Shown: piece by piece, positions 7,621 to 12,863 of the stretch | How positions within the stretch are numbered: the first letter of the stretch is position 1 | How the letters are laid out: the number at the start of each line of letters is the position of its first letter | Assembly: GCA_029556545.1 (NCBI GenBank) | Contig: JAKQEQ010000117.1 | Span: 1-24,242 of the forward strand | Reading direction: 5' to 3' | Length of the DNA stretch: 24,242 bases | Source: Candidatus Hydrogenedentota bacterium | GTDB lineage: Bacteria > Hydrogenedentota > Hydrogenedentia > Hydrogenedentales > JAGMZX01 | Notes under the pieces: generated by a model | Told to the model about the DNA's origin: nothing | Databases searched by the model: none | The model's input: only the letters and a program-made list of their open reading frames with translations | Translations under genes and position numbers: made by a program

Positions 7621-8846
7621 CGCGGCGCGAACCGCTTCCCGCTGAACTGGCGGACCAAGCCCTTGAGTTCCAGGATCGTGAGCGAACTCAGCGCCTCCGC
7701 CACGGACAAGCGGCTCGCCATCGCGATCTCGTCCACGAACGATCCATCCGGCGATAGCACTTCGAGTATGGCCTGCTCCGACGGCGTGACGCTCGGTTTC
7801 GGCACGGGCGACTGCGGTTTCGTTACCGCCGGCACGGGCGCGCTGCGCCCCGCGGCCGCGCCCCCGCCTTCAGGGCGCAGGTTCGTAGTACGCGCTTCAG
7901 CGTGCAGGTTCGTAGTACACGCTTCAGCGTGTCCTTCGCGCGCGGGGCGCACCCGCATCTCGGGCGGCACATCGAGTTCCGCAAGGATGTCCTCGATCGA
8001 CTCGACGAGTTTCGCGCCTTCGCGAATCAATGCGTGCGGGCCCTGGCTGTTTTCGTAGCCGACCTGGCCCGGCACGGCGAAGACCTCGCGGCCCTGTTCC
8101 GCGGCCTGACGCGCCGTAATCAGCGCGCCGCTCCGCAGCGGGGCCTCGACGATGCACGTGCCCATGCTCAGGCCGCTGATGATGCGGTTGCGATACGGGA
8201 ACAGCCCCTTCGACGGCTTGGTTCCCATAGGAAACTGGGACAATACGCAGCCGTGCCGGATGATCCGGTGCATGAGGTCCGCGTTTTCCTCGGGGTACAC
8301 CACGTCCACGCCGCACCCCAGCACCGCGATGGTCCGCCCGCCGCCTTCGATCGCGCCCCGGTGCGCCGCCGCGTCAATGCCGTGCGCCATCCCGCTGACG
8401 ACCGTGATGCCGCGCGACGCGAGTTCGCGCCCGAGCGTCTCCGCCGTGCGTACGCCGTAGGGCGACGCCTTGCGCGTGCCGACGATGGCGACGCAATACT
8501 CGTCACGATCGAGGAGTTCGCCCCGGTGGAAGAGCACAAGCGGCGGGTCGTAAATCTCGGCCAGGCGCGGCGGATAGGCCGGGTCCTCCATCGTGATGAG
8601 CCCGGCCTCGTACTTTGCCATGAGCCGCTCCTGCTCGGCCTCGTTCGTCGCCTCGCGGTATTGGCGGATGCGCTGCGCGAGGGTCCTGCCGACCACTTCG
8701 GCGAGTTCCGCCTCGCTGGCGGACAGCACGCGGCCCGGCGTGCGGAAGCGGGCCAGCAAGCGGATGAAATGCGTCGTGCCGATGCCCGGCACGAGCACCA
8801 GGGTCAACCAGTCGCGCTGTTCGGCGGTGATGCGCGTCACGCTCAT
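7617..8846 (-). CDS. dprA: DNA processing protein DprA
   Basis: DprA binds incoming single-stranded DNA during natural transformation and loads RecA; it is conserved also in non-competent bacteria. The N-terminal helical/HhH part (LVLVPGIGTTHFIRLLARF) is followed by the Rossmann-like core: YCVAIVGTRKASPYG, VSGMAHGIDAAAHRGAI, TIAVLGCGVDVVYPEEN, LFPYRNRIISGLS, VVEAPLRSGALITARQAAEQGREVF-type residues and PGQVGYENSQGPHALIREGA. A C-terminal winged helix of about 60 residues (PSEQAILEVL onward) ends the protein. I start at ATG 8846 (409 aa), which has GGGAG with 8-base spacing; the in-frame GTG at 8861 overlaps that site and has none of its own. The linker between core and winged helix carries a 27-base tandem duplication of palindromic repeat DNA (residues about 306-323). 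Starts 28 bases after the DUF1080 gene and overlaps lpxK. Confidence 0.96.
   Translation of the reverse strand: MSVTRITAEQRDWLTLVLVPGIGTTHFIRLLARFRTPGRVLSASEAELAEVVGRTLAQRIRQYREATNEAEQERLMAKYEAGLITMEDPAYPPRLAEIYDPPLVLFHRGELLDRDEYCVAIVGTRKASPYGVRTAETLGRELASRGITVVSGMAHGIDAAAHRGAIEGGGRTIAVLGCGVDVVYPEENADLMHRIIRHGCVLSQFPMGTKPSKGLFPYRNRIISGLSMGTCIVEAPLRSGALITARQAAEQGREVFAVPGQVGYENSQGPHALIREGAKLVESIEDILAELDVPPEMRVRPAREGHAEACTTNLHAEARTTNLRPEGGGAAAGRSAPVPAVTKPQSPVPKPSVTPSEQAILEVLSPDGSFVDEIAMASRLSVAEALSSLTILELKGLVRQFSGKRFAPR
7878..7931. repeat. 27-bp in-frame tandem duplication with internal palindrome, inside dprA
   Basis: Two abutting 27-base copies (7878-7904 and 7905-7931) differ at one base (GCGCTT versus ACGCTT). 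Each contains GTAGTAC and a hairpin of the form ACGC-TTCA-GCGT. On the coding (minus) strand they give HAEACTTNL and HAEARTTNL. The palindromic core suggests a mobile or dispersed extragenic repeat captured as coding sequence in a flexible linker. Confidence 0.85.
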
Positions 8847-8874
8847 CGGCGGTGCTCCCACGAGAAGCGCCCGA

Positions 8875-9579
8875 TCACAGACGCTTAATCACGAGATTCT
8901 TGTACCACACCTCGGCCCCGTGATCCTGGAGGATGATGTGTCCGGTGCGCGGCAGTTCCGCCAACGGCGTGTTGAACTTGCCAATCGGCTTGGTCATGAG
9001 CGAGAGGTCCGTGTGGATGACGCGCCAGCCGTTCATCACCACCTCGACCTCCGCGCCGCGGCATGTGATGTCATACGAATTCCATTCCCCCCCGGGCCGC
9101 GCCATATTGAACATCGGCGTGGCCACGTCGTAGATCGCGCCGCTGCCGTGCCGGTTCGGCACGACGCCGTGGTCGTCGAACACCTGCACCTCTATGCCGC
9201 CCTGAACCGGGTCTTTCGGGTCCGACCGGAAAAACACGCCGCTGTTCGCCCCCTTCGTTACCTTGAATTCAATGTGCAGTGTGAAGTCGCCGAACGCCTC
9301 CGGCTCGTATGCCATGTACGAACCGCTCTTCCCGAAGATGTGGAAGACGCCGTCCTTCAACTCGAAGACGTCCGGGTTGCCGTCCGTGACGTTCCGCCAG
9401 CCCGCCGCGTGGGCCGCATCGAACAGGTCCGTCCAACCTTCGCCCTCCGGACGCGGCGTCGGCGCGCCCTCCGGGAACCGCCCCGCCGGCAACATGCCCA
9501 GACCGCCTCCGCGACACGCCGCCAGAAACCCGAAGACTAACATCGCAATTGCGCCTGCATACAACGATGACCGTTTCAT
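8875..9579 (-). CDS. DUF1080 (3-keto-disaccharide hydrolase domain) lipoprotein, 234 aa
   Basis: The start is ATG 9579, preceded by GAGGGAG with 6-base spacing; the in-frame ATG at 9618 is less likely because it would push 13 hydrophilic residues ahead of the signal peptide. The N-terminus MKRSSLYAGAI plus a hydrophobic stretch ends in the lipobox LAAC (Cys22). The rest is one DUF1080 jelly-roll: GWRNVTDGNPDVFELKDG, GDFTLHIEFKVTKGANSGVF, GIEVQVFDDHG, GEWNSYDITCRGAEVEVVMN, and GHIILQDHGAEVWYKNLVIK near the end. Some members of this concanavalin-like family hydrolyse 3-keto-glycosides; many are only known as carbohydrate-binding lipoproteins of PVC bacteria. Probably outer-membrane or periplasmic and acting on sugars. 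It precedes dprA by 28 bases and may drive it in part. Confidence 0.92.
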   Translation of the reverse strand: MKRSSLYAGAIAMLVFGFLAACRGGGLGMLPAGRFPEGAPTPRPEGEGWTDLFDAAHAAGWRNVTDGNPDVFELKDGVFHIFGKSGSYMAYEPEAFGDFTLHIEFKVTKGANSGVFFRSDPKDPVQGGIEVQVFDDHGVVPNRHGSGAIYDVATPMFNMARPGGEWNSYDITCRGAEVEVVMNGWRVIHTDLSLMTKPIGKFNTPLAELPRTGHIILQDHGAEVWYKNLVIKRL

Positions 9580-9632
9580 GGATCGCTCCCTCACTCGTTT
9601 TCCCTTGATAAAGCCCATGAACTCCGCTGCGC

Positions 9633-9641
9633 ATCATAACA
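9633..9641 (-). promoter_or_regulatory. Possible extended -10 promoter for the DUF1080 gene
   Basis: On the minus strand TGTTATGAT (9633-9641) matches an extended -10 element (TGn plus TATAAT-like). No good -35 box lies 16-18 bases upstream. Transcription would start about 50 bases before ATG 9579. Confidence 0.35.
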
Positions 9642-9788
9642 CAAGCGAGCAAAACCGCGCGCGGTCTCCGATTGTGTTCACCGCAAAGGCACAGCTTCCA
9701 CAGAGGCGATACCGCGAGCGCGCCGCGTGAGAGCGAGGGTTGGCGTGATCTTACGCCCAATGTGCCGCGTGCCGCTCCACCTCCCCGC

Positions 9789-9851
9789 GTCATCGCACTC
9801 GCACTCGTCCTCGTGCTCGTGCTCGTGGTCGTAATCGTAATCGTAATCGGA
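9789..9851. repeat. Degenerate hexanucleotide tandem tract
   Basis: A period-6 tract built from units GCACTC, GTCCTC, GTGCTC (two copies), GTGGTC and GTAATC (three copies). The unit changes gradually along the tract, as expected of slippage plus mutation. No gene uses it. Confidence 0.75.
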
Positions 9852-9939
9852 TCCTCCCTCCCCGACAAATACCGTCAGGGCGAGCGTTCTCCTGGACACC
9901 CCCTGCGGCGCGTGGTCGGCGCGGTGGCGGGCATAGGAG

Positions 9940-9981
9940 GTGGGGCGTCTCGCCCCACATTCTCGGGGGCAGGATGTCCCC
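9940..9981. repeat. Paired hairpin element after the HEAT-repeat gene
   Basis: Two hairpins sit 6 bases apart. The first is GTGGGGCG-TCT-CGCCCCAC (9940-9958), a perfect 8-base stem. The second is GGGG/CCCC around GCAGGATGT (9965-9981). They lie 37-78 bases beyond the HEAT gene stop on its downstream side, so they may stabilise or end that transcript. The layout (two stems, one with a GGAT- or GGAC-type loop) resembles the element at 6566-6620. Confidence 0.6.
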
Positions 9982-10017
9982 GCTCCCATCCGCCTCGTCA
10001 GACCGGCCACAACACCC

Positions 10018-11136
10018 TCACTGTGGCCAGGGCGCGAATTCGTACAAGGGCGGCGACGGGGCCGTTTCGGGCAGCACAGGTCGCGGCGGGGGAAGGCGTC
10101 CGCCGGTCTGCTCGTACCACTGCCGCCATTCGACGGGGTTCTCGCCGAATTCGAGCCCGGTAAGTCGCGCGAGTTGGCGCGCGGCTTCGTGCCGGGCGGG
10201 AAGGTGGTTTGCCAGCACGTGAATCAGGATGGGGAGCGACGTGTCCCCGGGCAATTCCGCGATGCGGCGCACGGCGTGTTCCTTCAGCCACAGTTCCTGT
10301 TCCGTCTCGCCGAGGGCGGCCCGGTGGAGCGCCTCGACGGCCTCGCGCGTTCCCAGCGTCGCCAAGGCGTCGAGCGCGACGCGGCGGACCTCGGGCGCGG
10401 GGTGGGACGCCACGCCGATCCAGAATCCCACATCTTGGGGCGCACGGCTTTTCACCAGCGCCTCGGCGCAGACCCGCGCAAGCACGAAGTCCGGGGACGC
10501 GGTCAGGCGCGCCAAGGTTGGGGCCGCTCTTGCGCTGCCCATGCCGCCGAGGGCGTATCCGGCGGCCCAACGCCGCTCGGAGGGGGCGGCGTCATCCTCG
10601 AGTACCTCGATAAGGGGACGTTCTATTACGTCCTGCATCTCGGGCAGGACCTGGTGGATCGTCTGCGCGCCCGGCGACAACGGATCGCGCAGCGCGTCCA
10701 GCACTTGTTCCGTAAGCGTCGCCACGTCAAGCCGGCCCAGGGCGCGCGCCGCCGCGGCGCGCACCGTGCGGTCCGGGTCTTCGAGCGCGGCCAGCAGGAG
10801 GTCGGGCGGGCCCGGCTCTGGCGTAGTAACCCACAACTCGACCGCCCGAACCCGCGTGGACGGCTCCGGGGCCGCGAACATGGCCCGGATCACGGCGTTG
10901 TCCGGCCCCGCGCCGCCGCGCAAATCGGATCCAGCAGCGGCGGCCTCGCCTCGCGGCCAGTGGATGCCGGATGGGCCGCTCAGTTCGTGAATGCGGGCAA
11001 CGGCCCCGCCAACGGCCCGCTGTTTCCAGGTGGCTGCGGGCGACTCGGTCTCCGGTGGCCCGGTCGGGGGCGTGTCGGCGAGTTCCGCCGGGAATTCGGC
11101 GAGCAGGCACAGCAGCAGGGGGGCGACACACGTCAT
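10018..11136 (-). CDS. Secreted HEAT-repeat protein, 372 aa
   Basis: ATG 11136 has a Shine-Dalgarno GGAGG with 10-base spacing. The N-terminus MTCVAPLLLCLLAEFPAELA is a probable Sec signal peptide without a basic n-region; the Cys at position 10 is not in a clear lipobox. From about residue 85 to 300 the chain is helical repeats of about 30 residues (DPDRTVRAAAARALGRLDV, SERRWAAGYALGGMG, APEVRRVALDALATLG, EHAVRRIAELPGD), which are HEAT/PBS-lyase-type. These build superhelical scaffolds for protein binding. The end (LTGLEFGENPVEWRQWYEQTGG) is the type that closes many HEAT-repeat proteins of environmental bacteria. It ends in a Pro-rich tail. No catalytic motif is visible. It stands alone between two non-coding stretches, so context gives no partner. 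Periplasmic location is inferred from the signal peptide. Confidence 0.85.
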   Translation of the reverse strand: MTCVAPLLLCLLAEFPAELADTPPTGPPETESPAATWKQRAVGGAVARIHELSGPSGIHWPRGEAAAAGSDLRGGAGPDNAVIRAMFAAPEPSTRVRAVELWVTTPEPGPPDLLLAALEDPDRTVRAAAARALGRLDVATLTEQVLDALRDPLSPGAQTIHQVLPEMQDVIERPLIEVLEDDAAPSERRWAAGYALGGMGSARAAPTLARLTASPDFVLARVCAEALVKSRAPQDVGFWIGVASHPAPEVRRVALDALATLGTREAVEALHRAALGETEQELWLKEHAVRRIAELPGDTSLPILIHVLANHLPARHEAARQLARLTGLEFGENPVEWRQWYEQTGGRLPPPRPVLPETAPSPPLYEFAPWPQ

Positions 11137-11399
11137 TCGAGTCGTCCTCCATATTCCCGAGTGCCCTGCTGTTCAAGCTTGTGGCAACGCATCGAAACTG
11201 TCCCGTTCATCCTTGTCTCGCGATGCTCATTCTCAGGCTTTCCGGGCCGGTTTTCAACATCGGGACCCCGCAGACGTGCGTGTTTCGACGCCCGAGGGCC
11301 TTCCCGTCGATGGAGATGTACCAGACCGTGAAACGAGTTTCGTCGTGTAACCTATTGTGGCTTAAGTGCTTACAATTGCTCCAAATTTTTTGCTGATGA

Positions 11400-11564
11400 C
11401 ACGGATATCTGGGAATAAGACTCCGAGAGGACATGTTTACTTTATTGCCGTCGGGTTGGTTACTCCCCCTAGCTGGCCCACGGTGCAGTCAGCAATGACT
11501 GGTTCCCACCACCGGCGAGTGCAAGAGGTAGTTCCCCCGCTACCTGCACTCGCCCCTCTTTTTT
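11400..11564 (+). ncRNA. Candidate small structured RNA ending at an intrinsic terminator
   Basis: The terminator at 11514-11564 works only on the plus strand, and no plus-strand gene lies upstream within the window. Just before it is a stem CAGTCA-GCAA-TGACTG (11486-11501) with a GNRA tetraloop, extended by GGTG (11482-11485) with CACC (11507-11510). This suggests a short transcript with at least two hairpins. The 5' end is uncertain; no convincing promoter was found, with TTGCTG (11390-11395) only a weak -35 candidate. I do not recognise SRP RNA, 6S RNA, tmRNA, RNase P RNA or a known riboswitch core here. Confidence 0.4.
11514..11564 (+). terminator. Strong Rho-independent terminator, plus strand
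   Basis: Stem GGCGAGTGCA (11514-11523) pairs with TGCACTCGCC (11545-11554). After a 3-base bulge it continues as GGTAG (11527-11531) with CTACC (11540-11544) around an 8-base loop. The stem is followed by CCTC and six T (11559-11564). On the opposite strand no T-run follows, so it is directional. It also insulates the promoter at 11644 from upstream transcription. Confidence 0.85.
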
Positions 11565-11643
11565 CAGGGGGCGTTAGCTGGTCGAATCCGCCTGCGGGAT
11601 GCCGTCCGTCCGCCCGGAAAATCGCTGTAAGAACAAGAGCCTA

Positions 11644-11672
11644 TTGACTTTCTACGCCTTGCACGCTATAAT
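11644..11672 (+). promoter_or_regulatory. Near-consensus sigma70 promoter for the isomerase-like gene
   Basis: TTGACT (11644-11649) and TATAAT (11667-11672) are separated by exactly 17 bases, one mismatch from consensus overall. Transcription would start near 11679, leaving about 150 bases of leader before ATG 11829. It may also serve hflX and the TPR gene downstream, since no terminator is visible between them. Confidence 0.85.
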
Positions 11673-11712
11673 CCGCCCTGCGATGTCGGGAATGATTCGT
11701 TCTCGTAGGTTT

Positions 11713-11736
11713 GGCCCAAGTCTCGGGCCGCCGAGA
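11713..11736 (+). promoter_or_regulatory. Mutually exclusive hairpins in the 5' leader
   Basis: Two stems compete for the same bases: GGCCC (11713-11717) with GGGCC (11725-11729), or TCTCGG (11721-11726) with CCGAGA (11731-11736) closed by a GCCG tetraloop. Both lie within about 60 bases of the predicted transcription start. Alternative pairing may be regulatory or accidental in GC-rich sequence; no T-run or anti-Shine-Dalgarno pairing is evident. Confidence 0.3.
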
Positions 11737-11828
11737 GCCGTTACGCGTCATAAGAGCCTGCCTCGGGCGTGCGGATACGGGGTAATTCTTCAGTCTCGCG
11801 CCGTGAATGGTCTGGAAGGAGAAGATGC

Positions 11829-12809
11829 ATGATGCCGAGATTTTCCGTTGGATTATGGATGTTTTCGGATACACCTGACCGTTATTGTTGGGAAGGGTAC
11901 CGGGACACGCCCAAATTGCAGGAACGCCTTGCGGCCGTCGCGAAGACCAAGGGCGTCCGGGCGGTCGAGATCGCGCAAACGGATGTGTCGCAAGAGTATC
12001 CGGTGAAAGAGATTAAGCGGTTACTCAAGGAATACAACCTCGCGTGCTCCGGGGTAAGCGCGACCTTGGTCCATGATCGCCGGTTCGCGCTTGGGGGGTT
12101 CGGCCATCAGCATCAGAAGACGCGCAACGCCGCCATAGACGAAGGACGGAAGGCGGTCGATATCGCGCGGCAGCTGGGCGCGACGGAGATCACGCTGCGC
12201 CTTTATACCGACGGCTTTGATTACTCGTTCCACGTGGACTACACAGCCCAGTGGAATACGGTGATTTCGAGCATTAAGACAATTGCGAAGTACGCCTCGC
12301 CGGACATCAACGTGGCGATAACCTATAAGCCGCGGGAGCCGCGGCAGTACCAGACGGTCGCGACGGTCGGCAAGGCGCTTTCCATGTGCCAGGAAATTGC
12401 CATGAAGAACGTGGGCGTGGCGCTGGATTTCAGCCACGCGATCATGTCTGGCGAGAATCCGGCCGAATCAATCGCGTTTCTGACGCGGGCGAGCAAGTTG
12501 TTTCAGGTCTATTTTAACGACAGTTACGCGGTGACTGACGACGCGCTGTTGCCCGCGAGCGTGCACATGTGGGAGGCGATGGAGGCGCTTTTCTATCTGA
12601 AAGCATCGAAATACAAGGGCTTCATCACCATCGATGTGCTGCCGCAGCGCATCGAGCCGATGCAGGCGATTCAGATCGCCCTCGGCAACTTGAGCATCTT
12701 ATGGAAGAAACTCGAGAAGCTCGATATCAACGAACTGCGCAAGGCGCAGCGGACGCTGGACGCGGTCGAAAGTCAGCGCATCATTCGCCGCGTCATGATG
12801 CAGGCGTAA
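11829..12809 (+). CDS. Xylose isomerase-like TIM-barrel protein with altered metal site, 326 aa
   Basis: Start at ATG 11829 (ATG 11832 is next to it), 7 bases after AAGGAG (11816-11821). The fold assignment to the sugar phosphate isomerase/epimerase family (AP_endonuc_2 barrel) rests on GATEITLRL, ITYKPREPRQYQTVATVGKA, VGVALDFSHAIMSGENPAES, VYFND and GFITIDVLP. Relatives as I recall them read IEYKxxEPR, LDxxHA, HLHFND and LDxxP, where Glu, Asp, His and a final acidic residue bind the divalent metal. Here Glu is Thr165, and the two His of HLH are Gln226 and Tyr228. Asp200, His203 and Asp269 remain. It may therefore be a non-metal or non-catalytic relative, or use other ligands. Promoter at 11644. 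The next gene, hflX, starts about 55 bases on, past a palindromic repeat. No sugar-pathway neighbour gives a substrate. Confidence 0.88.
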   Translation: MMPRFSVGLWMFSDTPDRYCWEGYRDTPKLQERLAAVAKTKGVRAVEIAQTDVSQEYPVKEIKRLLKEYNLACSGVSATLVHDRRFALGGFGHQHQKTRNAAIDEGRKAVDIARQLGATEITLRLYTDGFDYSFHVDYTAQWNTVISSIKTIAKYASPDINVAITYKPREPRQYQTVATVGKALSMCQEIAMKNVGVALDFSHAIMSGENPAESIAFLTRASKLFQVYFNDSYAVTDDALLPASVHMWEAMEALFYLKASKYKGFITIDVLPQRIEPMQAIQIALGNLSILWKKLEKLDINELRKAQRTLDAVESQRIIRRVMMQA

Positions 12810-12824
12810 CGTGTCGGCACGGGA

Positions 12825-12843
12825 CATGGGCGGGATGCCCATG
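12825..12843. repeat. Palindromic repeat before hflX
   Basis: CATGGGC (12825-12831) and GCCCATG (12837-12843) surround a GGGAT loop. The arms are identical to those of the first hairpin at 6571-6589. The element ends 4 bases before the GAGGAG that probably serves hflX, so it may modulate its translation. Confidence 0.7.
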
Positions 12844-12863
12844 CGACGAGGAGATGAGCGACC

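Larger units (their letters stand above)
9580..10017. other. Repeat-rich spacer without a supported gene
   Basis: This 438-base gap separates the HEAT-repeat gene from the DUF1080 gene. It holds a possible extended -10 promoter (9633-9641), a period-6 simple repeat (about 9789-9851) and a pair of adjacent hairpins (9940-9981) just after the stop of the HEAT gene. Open frames that cross it translate the repeats into Asp-Tyr or Val-Leu runs and are not convincing genes. Confidence 0.7.
11137..11828. other. Non-coding island with terminator, promoter and leader
   Basis: A 692-base gap between the minus-strand HEAT gene and the plus-strand isomerase-like gene. The part from 11380 to 11470 is noticeably more A/T-rich than the neighbouring genes. 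It contains a structured segment ending in a plus-strand intrinsic terminator (11514-11564), a near-consensus plus-strand promoter (11644-11672) and a leader of about 150 bases with alternative hairpins. In 11160-11380 I see no supported feature; a 75-codon minus-strand frame (11207-11434) is discussed among the rejections. Confidence 0.7.

Noticed and set aside
9940-11331. 463-codon plus-strand frame
   Set aside because: Antisense to the HEAT-repeat gene and running through palindromic repeats; no recognisable domain.
11355-11376. TTGTGG and TACAAT as a promoter for the candidate small RNA
   Set aside because: The boxes are only 10 bases apart, too close for sigma70.
11207-11434. 75-codon minus-strand frame upstream of the HEAT gene
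   Set aside because: Part of the translation (FTVWYISIDGKALG) looks protein-like, and it could be a decayed fragment, but there is no Shine-Dalgarno site, no recognised family and the frame is short.
11579-11592. T-loop-like GGTCGAATCC suggesting a tRNA or tmRNA 3' end
   Set aside because: No acceptor stem, anticodon stem or CCA end can be built around it, and one base of the T-loop consensus is missing.
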